From: Apostichopus japonicus
Lineage: Eukaryota > Echinodermata > Holothuroidea > Aspidochirotida > Stichopodidae
Length of the DNA stretch: 64,000 nucleotides
NCBI RefSeq assembly: GCF_037975245.1
Contig: NC_092581.1
Span: 17,404,303 to 17,468,302 of the forward strand
Direction: 5' to 3'
Part shown: positions 13,301 to 24,720 of the stretch, piece after piece
Position numbering within the stretch: position 1 is the first letter of the stretch
Layout of the letters: each line of letters opens with the position of its first letter
Notes under the pieces: generated by a model
Seen by the model: only the letters and a program-made list of their open reading frames with translations
The model's database searches: none
Told to the model about the DNA's origin: nothing
Program-made: the position numbers and the translations under genes

Positions 13301-13610
13301 ATCTATAAACGCTTTGTTTGGATGAAGATGAATATATGAATATCTCACTAAACAGCAGCAGAACATAAGTTTACAGGGTTTCATTTTATTCACTTAAATT
13401 CGCTAACTTCTGTCATCCAAATTTGCAATGTTACAATGTTTTACCAAGAAAGTGATATTTTTGAACTCTTTCCATCCAGAAATTAGATGTTTATGGTGTG
13501 ATTTGAAAAAAGCAGAAGAAAAAGAAAATGTTGCTTAAATTAACCGTCTAAATTCTTTTCCTTTTTTTTTTGATATCAGAAAACCACTTTTCTTTGATAT
13601 GTTATGACTA
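10320..13610. other. No confirmed gene; mixed unique and repeat sequence
   Basis: Frames at 10,656-10,874, 11,654-11,848 and 12,221-12,532 are short or low-complexity and match nothing I know. Two near-CRE octamers (cgacgtca, tgacgtct) lie about 30 bp apart near 10,517-10,550, but no promoter can be asserted. A C-rich pyrimidine tract lies at about 12,380-12,440. Confidence 0.4.
11970..12240. repeat. Dispersed repeat with 'ccgtccgtta' and DR1 motif
   Basis: The block 'gagctgttgtcatgacattg', then 'ctgtccgtccgttagcaacg', 'ggtggttcactgtatg' and 'aggtcaaaggtcatatgggg' has the character of an interspersed repeat with short simple subrepeats. The family name is not known to me. It contains a perfect AGGTCA-A-AGGTCA at 12,148-12,160. 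Confidence 0.4.
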
Positions 13611-13618
13611 TCACACAT

Positions 13619-14079
13619 TAGGGATGCACCAGATCCAAATTTTTGGATCCGGCAAGAACCGGATTTTGCCGGATAGTACATGAAATCCGGCCGGATAAAA
13701 TCCGGCCGGAACCGGATTTTTTCATTACACAAAAGAAAATCATTAATAAGAAGTAGAAGTATGAAACAAGGAGTATTATTTTGGTTGATCTTTAGAAAGA
13801 GTGGGTCAGACCATTGAGAAAATTAAATTAAACATGTTAAACCTAATTATTCCTTACTTTGAATGTTTTTATTAATTTTTGGAAATAGTTTACATTGATT
13901 TAAGTTAATACCAACACCTTTTTAAGGAATAATTCAGGCCAGATTTTGAAAAAGATCCGGCCAGATTTTGAAGAAGATCTGGCCGGATTCTGAAAAATAT
14001 CCGGCCGGAACTGGAACCGGATAATTGCTCACTATCCGGCCGGATAGTCCGGCTGGACCGGATATCCGGTGCATCCCTA
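13619..14079. mobile_element. hAT-superfamily MITE with perfect 8 bp TSD
   Basis: The ends are TAGGGATGCACC and GGTGCATCCCTA, perfect 12 bp terminal inverted repeats. Identical 8 bp direct repeats, tcacacat, flank it at 13,611-13,618 and 14,080-14,087. The subterminal regions are packed with ccggccgga/ccggat motifs in both orientations, as expected for hAT transposase-binding clusters. At 461 bp with no transposase frame it is non-autonomous. Confidence 0.9.
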
Positions 14080-14828
14080 TCACACATCTCTCTAATATTT
14101 GGGAAACAACTCACCCACTAAGGAGGTAGTGTTGTTGAGGGCAGCAATCCAGAAAGGAACTAATTAAAGGATTTATTCAACTATAGTGATATTCAACAGA
14201 TTTGAGTGATGATAAGGCTGTGTGTGTTTGAATTGGTCACAAATAAAGAGATCCCTGTTGATATTCACAGAGTATCATTATATTTCTCTTAATGACCTAT
14301 TTTGTTTTAAATACTTTTTTTTTAACAATTGTGTTTAGAGCTAAGTAAAGCATATGTCTTTCCAAGAATTTCACTACCCTTTTATTTTGTTCCCTTTGAT
14401 AGGCTGTGGCCAAGGCACTTGACCTCTCTTATCGCACCATCCTTCCGTCCCCCTACTCCCCTCTCCAGTTAGATTGGCAAAATATTTGTGTATCAAATAA
14501 GAATAAATATTTACATGGGATATTTCTGAAGATGATTACTGATTGGGCAGTGTGACCTTTGCCCAATGCAGCCTGTTTGTAGTTACTTAATTTTTACACT
14601 TTATACGTTTTTGCAGATTGTGCTGGTGGTATCTTATTTGAAGCGTAAGAAATCTAATTTGCTGAAAGTGTATTTCTGACTGTATCTTACTCCTATTTAT
14701 GAATATGGAAATAAATAAATGAAAATGAAATTTTTTTTTTTTATTAATGTGAGCTGAATTGCTGACCAACTTGTTTAAAGATCAGTTTTCAATATTGCCC
14801 CCAAATGTAATAATGCTAAATATTGTCA

Positions 14829-15230
14829 CAAGTTTTGAAAAGGACTTTTCAAGAGGCTCTGATCCTCCATATTATTCCCAGAGGAGAGTTCAATTAGACA
14901 CTTTAACTGTCTCCATGAGGCCAAAGTGCTTTTAACTTGACATTAATGTGCTCCTTGAAACCTGAGAGTTTTTTTAGTGACCATCATTTGACTTTCTAGC
15001 ATATTTGCTAGAAATAATGTCAGAAGTTTTGAAAAGGACTTTCCTGGAGGCTTTGATCCGCCATATTATTCCCAGAGGAGAGTTCAATTAGACACTTTAA
15101 CTGTCTCCATGAGGCAAAAATGCTTTGAACTTGACATTCATGTGCTCGTTGAAATCTGAGAGTTAGTGACCATTATTTTACTTTCTAGCATATTTGTGGA
15201 TAAAACTGATGACCTCTAAAAGAAATTTTT
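14829..15230 (+). repeat. Two tandem copies of a ~205 bp segment
   Basis: Each copy contains 'agttttgaaaaggactttnc', 'ccatattattcccagagga', 'gacactttaactgtctcc' and 'actttctagcatatttg'. Divergence is roughly one in ten, so the duplication is not recent. Confidence 0.85.
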
Positions 15231-15924
15231 TTATGGGTTAGGGTTAATGTTTAAAAAAGATTAAAAATGTTCAAAAACAAAATTATCAATGAAAACTGCC
15301 AAAACCAGATGCGATTTTTGCACTGTAGTTAAAGCAAAGTAAGATCCTTTTGAAAGTAATTTGTTTATGATTTTAAATCCTTACTAAGTATGGATTCTAT
15401 TAAAATCATGCATAAAGTAATGCCTATCGTGGTGGCCTAAATCTTTTGTTTCAGTCATGCAATCAAACTACTAGTAGCCGGTGGTGTTTACAAACAAGCA
15501 TGTGTCCCCCAGGGTTGACTTGTGGATAAAAATAAACTTGATTCATGGCTGGTTCTAGTTTGCAAAAGGGCTTAAATTCTTGTGAAGAGGGAGAACAATG
15601 TGATTAAAGGAACCTGTCAAAAACCGGACACGGATATAAGCCCCCGATGTAGATGATTTAGACCTCAGAGCATCATTTTCTTCTGTCCGGTCTGGAAGAC
15701 CATAGTGAAGACCGCTACTCTTGTGAGATGCGGTCAGAGCCATTTTCGGTAAGTCGGAAGGGTAGAGGGGGTAGATTCTCTGACTGGGTTTTAGCCAACG
15801 TACGGTCTCTGGAACTTGCAGCCAAGGTGTCTGAGAATAATTTTTTTTTTATTTTTGAATTTTGAAATTTGTACCTGTGGTATGCAAGAGCAGTGAAGAA
15901 TCGAACCATGAACCTATTAAGTAG

Positions 15925-16450
15925 GAAATACTATTGATTTTTATGGAGGTCAAAGGTCAGTAGAGGTTTGATTTTAAAACACCTTGCAACTCCAAAAATA
16001 TAGCTTGATAGTTTGTATCCAGATTCACCTTACTGAGTATACAAATACCTTGTTGATTTTTTGTGTGTAAAGTTTTATTTGAAGGAAAGAGAGGGCAAAG
16101 TCTGAAAACCCTTGTAACTCTATTAAAACTCCAAACAAGTTAAAAGCTTGAATCAGGAAGTTGCTATCTCCCTGCTTGAATGAACCAGCTCATACTCTGT
16201 ATTATGTAGATCCACCCTATTTGATTCCAGAAACTGTTCTGTCGATGTTTTGTTTATAGGTCGAAAGTCATCCAAAGTACACCCAAAAAAAAAACAAAAA
16301 AAAAACCCCTTCTAAACATGACGACATGAGATGTAAAGCTAGGATGTACACCCTGCTTGATATGTAGGTCGACAAGAGTACAAGTATCTTGCTGATAGGG
16401 AATATGAACCAAAGTTTGAAAATCATTTAGGTTTAGTCGCCCATTAAATG
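15925..16450. repeat. Dispersed 'ggtcaaaggtca' intron repeat
   Basis: Third location of the family at 5,870-6,240, in several modules with 'tggaggtcaaaggtcagt', 'tccaccttactgagt' and 'cttgtaactc' blocks. Includes a perfect DR1 at 15,947-15,959. Confidence 0.5.
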
Positions 16451-16609
16451 TTGCTCATATCTAATTAAAGTTGATCAAACTAGGACACTGTTCTAGATTG
16501 CTAATGTAATGATGAAAATGTGTTAAAGATTGTTAATGTACTTTTCACTAAGGTATAGATAGACAGACCCACATGCCAAGTATCGAGGTCCTCATGGCAT
16601 TCTATATGA

Positions 16610-16860
16610 ACTTAGCTTTGTTTACCAGATGTGTATATATATATGTGTGTCTGCATGTTTAATACACTCTGGCTTGTAAACACAATCCAACTTAGCCTGG
16701 CTTTGAACTCTGCTTGTTTACTAGAGGTGTGTATATGTCTGTGTCTGTGTGTTGCACATTGGCATGTAAACACAATTGAAACTTAGCCTGGCTTTCCATT
16801 TGCATGTTAACCAGATGTCTGCGTGTGTGTGTGTAGGTTTGTCACACACTGGCTTGTTAA
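16610..16860 (+). repeat. Three ~90-97 bp tandem copies with TG runs
   Basis: The blocks 'tttaccagatgtgtatat', 'gtgtctg' and 'cacactggcttgtaaacaca' followed by 'acttagcctggcttt' recur three times, the last copy truncated. Confidence 0.7.
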
Positions 16861-17033
16861 AATGAGGGCATGGTAGTTATACCAATTCCTACTTGGTGTA
16901 TGTATGCCCCTAAAGATATGATTGCTCTTTTTTTACTTTTTTTGTTTGTGCAGTTTACGGCTTATTGGAGGTCAGCAATGGGCAAAGCCTGAAAATGTCG
17001 GAAACAGCTTCAAAGCAAATCTTGGAACTTCCT

Positions 17034-17073
17034 ACTTTAAGCATGGAGGTAAAAACAGACCTCCATGCTTTAA
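17034..17073. repeat. Strong hairpin, 15-16 bp arms
   Basis: The left arm ctttaagcatggaggt and the right arm acctccatgctttaag pair with one mismatch around an 8 nt loop (aaaaacag). Confidence 0.7.
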
Positions 17074-17099
17074 GCATGTAGATCCACCGTAGAGAAAAA

Positions 17100-18180
17100 A
17101 TTTCAAATTTTTTTTCTCGAATATTCAACTTTTTTTATCATTATTTTTCTTAGTGAAATTCAATTATAGTAAAAATGCTAATGTTCTGCATTGCTTCATA
17201 TGATATTTTAGTATTGAAAGGTTTACCAATGTTAAATGCAAGAGCGTCATTGATGATACATCAGTGTTGAATCACTCGATTGTTTAGGATACTGTTGTCA
17301 ATTGCGGCCACTGTCCCATGCCAAGGGGTAGATGGTTTATTCAGCCAGTATTTCTCCTTTGTCCAATGGTTCTTGCGTACTGATGTTACTCATTCCTCTA
17401 TTGATATATGTCCATTTTTGTCTTTTTCTGGTCTCGAGTTATCAAGGTTCTCTTTTCGATCCACCTTCTTCCTCAGCAGAAATTGTGTGTCATTTGTCGC
17501 CCATCTTGCGATGATTCACACCACTGACGGCAGCACATGGACTTCCCAACCGATTTTGGTGTTAAATCATTTCTGGTTCTCTTTCTCCTTTATTTACCCC
17601 CGTCCATTGCCCGCTGGCCACTTTTATTTCACAGAAACTTGGATCCCAGTTATGCCGAGTCCCTTAGAAGTACAAATTACCGTGGCGACTACACCACACA
17701 GAGCCCAATCTTTGTTGCCGGCAGGTTCCGGACATTGTCACAGTGAACTCTGATGGAAATCTACTGTGATTACTACAAGACTCCCAGCAGGATCTAGCTC
17801 TCCTAGCATTGAAATCAATTTACACACAGTCAATCTCTAGGCCTCGAGTTACGCGTGCTGGTTAACATTCCGAAAGATTCGCTTTGAATTTGGGTCCCAT
17901 TGGGTACATGAAACATTTCTACTACTTCACTCTGTGCAGTCTGCAAGTCCTTATGGTACATTCAATTCGATTTGCCACATTTACGCTTAGCGATGCGGAG
18001 GGTGGTCTTGAGATGGACATTGTTTTAAGCACTAACAAGAATAAATAGCTGGAAGGTATTCTCTCTAATCTAATTTGATTAATTCAATTTAGAATGTTGT
18101 CAGGCATATAGATCCAATATATATATATATACTGGTTTCTACCACTGGATGAAATCAGTAGGTAGAACAAGGGAGGAGGT
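17100..18180. other. No confirmed gene; pyrimidine-rich 157-codon frame
   Basis: A frame at 17,280-17,753 is open for 157 codons and a second plus-strand frame is open alongside it. The sequence is C/T-rich, which removes stop codons by composition. The peptide is rich in F, S, L and P and matches no family I know. I do not call it a gene. Confidence 0.35.
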
Positions 18181-18182
18181 AA

Positions 18183-20262
18183 TAACCATGGTGTAGGCAG
18201 AAGGGCATAGGATCAGGGTGTGGGCAGGATCAAGTTGTATTGGTACATGATGTAGTCAGAAGTGCATTGGATCAGGGTGTGGGCAGGATCAAGTTGTATT
18301 AGAGCATGGTATAGGAAGAAGGGCATAGGATCAGGGTGTGGGCAGGATCAAGTTATATTGGTGCATGGTGTAGTGTAAGCAGAAGGGCATAGGATCAGGG
18401 TGTGGGCAGGATCAAGCTGTATATGGAGCATGATGTAGTCAGAAGTGCATAGGATCAGGGTGTGGGTAGGATCAAGTTGGATTGGTGCATGGTATAGGAA
18501 GAAGGGCATAGGATCAGGGTGTGGGCAGGATCAAGTTATATTGGAACATGGTATAGGCAGAAGGGCATAGGATCAGGGTGTGGACAGGATCAAGTTATAT
18601 TGGAACATGGTATAGGCAGAAGGGCATAGGATCAGGGTGTGGACAGGATCAAGTTATATTGGAACATGGTATAGGCAGAAGGGCATAGGATCAGGATGTG
18701 GGCAGGATCAACTTGTATTGGAGCATGATGAAGTCAAAAGTGCATAGGATCAGGGTGTGGACAGGTTCAAGTTGTATTGGAGTTTGGTGTAGGCAGAAGG
18801 GCATAGGATCAGGGTGTGGGCAGGATCAAGTTGTATTGGAGCATGGTGTGGGCAGAAAGGCATGGGATCAGGGTATGGGCAGGATCAAGTTATATTGGTG
18901 CATGGTGTAGGCAGAAGGGCATAGGATCAGGGTGTGGGCAGATTAAGTTATATTGGTGCATGGTGTAGTGTAAGCAGAAGGGCATAGGATCAGGGTGTGG
19001 GCAGGATCAAGCTGTATATGGAGCATGATGTAGTCAGAAGTGCATAGGATCAGGGTGTGGGTAGGATCAAGTTGGATTGGTGCATGGTGTGGGCAGAAAG
19101 GCATGGGATCAGGGTATGGGCAGGATCAAGTTATATTGGTGCATGGTGTAGGCAGAAGGGCATGGGATCAGGGTGTGGGCAGGATCAAGTTGTATTGGAG
19201 CATGGTGTGGGCAGAAAGGCATGGGATCAGGGTATGGGCAGGATCAAGTTATATTGGTGCATGGTGTAGGCAGAAGGGCATAGGATCAGGGTGTGGACAG
19301 GATCAAGTTATATTGGAACATGGTATAGGCAGAAGGGCATAGGATCAGGGTGTGGACAGGATCAAGTTATATTGGAACATGGTATAGGCAGAAGGGCATA
19401 GGATCAGGATGTGGGCAGGATCAACTTGTATTGGAGCATGATGAAGTCAAAAGTGCATAGGATCAGGGTGTGGACAGGTTCAAGTTGTATTGGAGTTTGG
19501 TGTAGGCAGAAGGGCATAGGATCAGGGTGTGGGCAGGATCAAGTTGTATTGGAGCATGGTGTGGGCAGAAAGGCATGGGATCAGGGTATGGGCAGGATCA
19601 AGTTATATTGGTGCATGGTGTAGGCAGAAAGGCATAGGATCAGGGTGTGGACAGGATCAAGTTGTATTGGAGTTTGGTATAGGCAGAAGGGCATAGGATC
19701 AGGGTGTGGGCAGGATCAAGTTGTATTGGTGCATGGTGTAGGCAGAAGGGCACAGGAGCAAGGTATGGGCAGGATCAAGTTATATTGGTACATGGTGTAG
19801 GCAGAAGGGCATCGGATCAGGGTGTGGGCTTGATCAAGTTATTTGGAGCATGGTGTATGCAGAAGGCCATGGGAGCAGGGTGTAGATAGGAGGTCAAATT
19901 GTATTGGTGCATGCATGGTGTAGGCAGAAGGGCATAGGATCAGGGTGTGGGCAGGATCAAGTTGTATTGGAGCATGGTGTAGGCAGAAATGCTAAGGATC
20001 AGGGTGTGGACAGGACCAAGTTGTATTGGAGTTTGGTATAGGCAGAAGGGCATAGGATCAAGGTATGGGCAGGATCAAGTTGTATTGGTACATGGTGTAG
20101 GCAGAAGGGCATGGGATCAGGGTGTGGACAGGATCAAGTTGTATCAGAGCATGGTGTAGGCAGAAGGCACAGAGAAGGGTGTAGACAGGAGGACAAGTTG
20201 TGCTGGAACATGGTGCAGACAGAAGGGCATGGTAGTGTGGTGTGGGCATTGAGGGAAAGGTG
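18183..20262 (+). repeat. ~59 bp tandem array, about 35 copies, higher-order
   Basis: The unit is built on 'gcataggatcagggtgtggg', 'caggatcaagttgtattgg' and 'agcatggtgtaggcagaagg', 58-60 bp long. Blocks recur at a 713 bp offset (18,698-18,910 equals 19,411-19,623 in translation), showing higher-order duplication of 12 units. The array carries many 70-codon frames that are artefacts. Confidence 0.93.
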
Positions 20263-23108
20263 TATGTGGGTATAGAATCTACTAGGTTGCTTTATATAAT
20301 AACTACTGTTGACAGAAAAGAAAACTTCATATTGTATGATTACTTCAACTTCAGGGTTGATAAATAGTTTACAGCATTGGACATAATATATAATGGGGCT
20401 AAATAATTATAATAATGTAGATTTATATAGCATCACTCCAGGAAACGAGTAAGAACCTGTAACCCTCACCCTAATTTTTATTATCAGGGTTTGACAGGAG
20501 TTTTGTATGAGGACAAAAAAATGTCTCCTGGTAGGTCCTATTATAGCACATATAATTAAAAGGTTTATGTGTTGCACATTTACACATTGATCTAAATTTA
20601 CACTGGTTACACGTTGCAATGATTTTATTTGATTTTCATGTAACAAACTGCAGGATAGGTGTGCAGGCATTAAAATAAAATTTAGAAATATGGTACAAAA
20701 TATCCCAACTTCTTGCAAGGAAATTGAAATTCCGTCTTCTATCTTGATTGGTAATTTACAAAGCTGTTCAGGGTGGCCCACGATCCATGAAATCATCCGT
20801 TAGAAAATTATTTTTAGAATACTCAACGACCCCAATTTTTTTTTTTTGTAAGAAAGTTTATACACAATGTATTCTTAGATATCAAACTTTTGAGTTTGAG
20901 TTTTGATTCTTCATAAATTATTCCTTTCTCCATTGTTGATTTTCTTTGAAAAAAATTTGGAGTAAAATGAAACAGTCAGACCCCACCAATTTAAAACTTG
21001 CACATTGATACCGTCCTGGAAGCTGTAGAAATTTAGTCTTAATGAATGTCCTCATTTTAAACCCCATGGGGTTGTCAGACAGGCACAGGTAGGGGTCTTG
21101 GTGTTTAGCCCTATAGGCACTATATTTAACAGATTTCTTGGATGCCAGCTAGCCTGCACCTTTCTTCCTCATGAGATTCTAGGGTGCCAGTAGATTATCC
21201 CTTAGGGAAAGTCATCACCAATGCCAACTTTTAAACAATGGTCGTTGTGCATTTTCTGAATACTTTTGGTGGTATATGGAGCAATTAAATGTAATGATTT
21301 TATTAACAGCAAAGTTTTACTAAGAAAAAAAGGACTAAAAAAAATAAATGCATATACTTATCATATGTGACATCAGGTTACTATGGCAACAGCCTTTAAA
21401 GGATTCCTAAAATAGGTTTGCCAGTGTTGATTTTTTTTGGATATGTTTTCTATCACCTTTTGGGGATTACAAGGATTTAATCTTTTTGGGGAGTTAGATT
21501 TGTAACCCTTTGTTCCTACTTCTTAAGTAACTAATCTAAATAATACAAATTTAGCTGGCATGAACCTCGGCAATCTTCATTTATTCATTCATTCATTCAT
21601 GCATTCATTCATTCATTCATCCATCCATCCATCGATTCATTCACATTTAGAGTACAAGGAGTCAGTATGGAAAGTACAAATTATAGGAAAAGTGAAAGTA
21701 AGTAAGCTAAATGCCTTTGAGGGCTTAAATAACAAGTAGAATACTCCCTAAATGAAAAACACAACAGAAAGGAAAGAAAACACTAGACAAATAATTAAAC
21801 ATACAACAAAATATTATTGTGCAGACTTGATACATCCATATTTCTGTGCAAACTTGGTAGGTTGATATACTGTGCAGACTGGTATTCTATATTATTGTGC
21901 AGGCCAGGTACTGCATAATACTGTGTAAACTTGGTAGGTTAATTTACTATGCAGCCTAGTATTCGATATTGTTGTGCAGACCAGGTACTGCATAATACTG
22001 TGTAAACTTGATCTAGGTTAATTTACTATGCAGCCTAGTATTCTATATTGTTGTGCAGACCAGGTACTGCATAATATTGTGCATGTGTGATACTCTGTAT
22101 TACTGTGTTAAGTTGGGTAAGTTGATTTAATTACTGTGCAGATGTGGTATTCCATATTATTGTGCAGAGACTTTACACGACTCTACACTGTAGACATATC
22201 AGATTACTATGCAGATGGAAGATTTCACATTACTATGCAGACATAATACTCTGCAGATGTATTTAAAACTCTGTAAATTGCCAGCATTTGCAAAGTGAAG
22301 AATAGATTATCTTGTATTAACTGAACTATTTAAAGTGGTATTAACTTAAATCCACATGAAAGGATGGCTATTGTGGAATAAGAGCAGGTTTTTAGATAAA
22401 TCAACATAATATAACAGAGTTATAATTTTCCACTCTTTACACTACATTAAGTAAAACCCTGGCTTTGTGTAGTTTTGTGGTCCTGGTTTGGATCTTTATA
22501 CTGCTTTTTTCCATGTCTTGAATATTTCAAGGACATCTCTGACATCATGCCTTGAGCACTGTGTATGATTATGACTTTACCCTTCTAATGACCATTTTTA
22601 TATTTATCAGTCAGCTTCAAACCTTTTTTTAAACATCCTGAGCTAATTTTGTCCAAGGTCAATAGCCCTGGGGAATATTGCCAAACAGTAGTAGCAAAAA
22701 AGCAAGAGGCTGCTAGCAGTGTAGTTGTTCATGCTGGAAGGACTCCCTGTAATGAGAGCTGTGTCACCATCCCACCAATATCAGCTGCAGCCAGGCACAA
22801 ATGGTAACAATATTCTCACCCACTCTCTGGATTTTACTTGCAGTGTAACACAGGTCTGGTTTAAATTATCCATGGAGTCTAAAGATAGTCACTGACAAGC
22901 TTATTTTTAGACCTCAGCTGTCACAGAGACCAGCCTTTCTCATGTTGGGTAAAAGGTCAACTGTGGCTGTCCTCATTTACTCAGCGCACTATTCTGTCCT
23001 TGTGTATCCTAATGCCAATCCTCTTCTGTAAGGCTACCCTGTAATTAAGCACTGGCTATCTTCATTTTAATGAGACGCTGCCTCACTTAAATAGATATCT
23101 CTAAGGCA
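20263..23108. other. No gene seen; simple repeats only
   Basis: A minus-strand frame of 129 codons (20,407-20,796) has no recognisable similarity and no splice context. An (attc)n-rich stretch lies at about 21,578-21,640. A degenerate 25-30 bp array based on 'tgtgcagac.nggtantctatatt' lies at about 21,825-22,260. Confidence 0.45.
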
Positions 23109-24440
23109 GTCTCCTTATGGTGCTATCTCCCCTTTATGGTGCTGTTTCTCCTCTGGTATGGTGTTCTCTCCTTTATAATGCTTCCTCTCCTCCTATGGTG
23201 CTACCTACCCTCCTTTATGGTGCTGCCTACCCTCCTTTATGGTGCTACTTACCCTCCTTTATGGTGCTACCTACCCTCCTTTATGGTGATACTTACCCTC
23301 CTTTATGGTGCTACCTACCCTCCTTTATGGTGCTACCTACCCTCCTTTATGGTGCTACCTACCCTCCTTTATGGTGCTACCTACCCTGCTTTATGGTGCT
23401 ACCTACCCTGCTTTATGGTGCTACCTACCCTCCTTTATGGTGCTACCTACCCTCCTTTATGGTGCTACCTACCCTCCTTTATGGTGCTACCTACCCCCTT
23501 TATGATGCTACCTACCCTCCTTTATGGCGCTACCAACCCTCCTTTATGGCGCTACCTACCCTCCTGTATGGTGCTACCTACCCTCCTGTATGGCACTACC
23601 TACCCTCCTTTATGGTGCTATCTACCCTCCTTTATGGTGCTACCTACCTTCCTTTATGGTGCTACATACCCTCCTTTATGGTGCTACTTACCCTCCTTTA
23701 TGGTGCTACTTACCCTCCTTTATGGTGCTACCTTCCCTCCTTTATGGTGCTACCTACCCTCCTTTATGGTGCTACCTACCCTCCTTTATGGTGCTACCTA
23801 CCCTCCTTTATGGCGCTACCTACCCTCCTTTATGGCGCTATCAACCCTCCTTTATGGTGCTACCTGCCCTCCTGTATGGTGCTACCTGCCCTCCTGTATG
23901 GCGCTACCTACCCTCCTTTATGGCGCTACCTACCCTCCTTTATGGTGCTACCTACCCTCCTTTATGGTGCTACCTACCCTCCTTTATGGTGCTACATACC
24001 CTCCTTTATGGTGCTACTTACCCTCCTTTATGGTGCTACCTACCCTCCTTTATGGTGCTACCTACCCTCCTTTATGGTGCTACCTACCCTCCTTTATGGT
24101 GCTACATACCCTCCTTTATGGTGCTACCTACCCTCCTTTATGGTGCTACCAACCCTCCTTTATGGTGCTACCTACCCTCCTTTATGGTGCTACCAACCCT
24201 CCTTTATGGTGCTACCTACCCTCCTTTTTTGTGCTACCTACCCTCCTTTATGGTGCTACCTACCCTCCTTTAGGGTGCTACCTACCCTCCTTTATGGTGA
24301 TACCTACCCTCCTGTATGGTGCTACCTACCCTCCTTTATGGTGCTACCTACCCTCCTTTATGGTGCTGTCTTTCCTGTATGGAGCTGTCTCTCCTTTATG
24401 GTGCTTCTTCTCCTATGGTGCTGTCTACCCACCTTTATGG
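23109..24440 (+). repeat. 22 bp tandem array, about 60 copies
   Basis: The unit is ctttatggtgctacctaccctc with few variants. Since 22 is 1 modulo 3 and no phase contains a stop, the array produces open frames up to 470 codons with a 22-residue period in all three plus phases. This is a minisatellite, not a repetitive protein gene. The unit degenerates gradually to about 24,720. Confidence 0.95.
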
Positions 24441-24720
24441 TGATCTCTCCTCAATTATGGTGCTATCTCTTCTTCATGGTTCTGCTCTCCTCCTATTTGG
24501 TGCTGCAATTACTCTCTCCTCTTCTATGACACTACCTGTCCTCTTCTGTAAGGCTACCTGTCCTCATCTATGAGGCTACCTACATGTCTTCATCTATGAG
24601 GCTACCTTTGTATGAGCCTATGAGGCTACCTGATTTACTCTGTACATTATGATACTTTATCTTATACTGTACACACTCATCTATGAGGCTGTATGAGGCT
24701 ACCTGATTCACTCTGTATAT
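24441..24720 (+). repeat. Degenerate flank of the 22 bp array
   Basis: Longer units based on 'ctatgaggctacctg' and 'ctcatctatgaggctacc' continue the pattern with increasing divergence. Confidence 0.65.

Noticed and set aside
17280-17753. 157-codon plus-strand frame as a gene
   Set aside because: Pyrimidine-rich composition lowers stop frequency and a second plus-strand frame is also open here. No family resemblance and no splice or promoter context.
23117-24529. 470-codon open frame with a 22-residue period
   Set aside because: Three overlapping plus frames stay open because the 22 bp unit has no stop in any phase. Sequence variation is not biased to third codon positions. It is a minisatellite.
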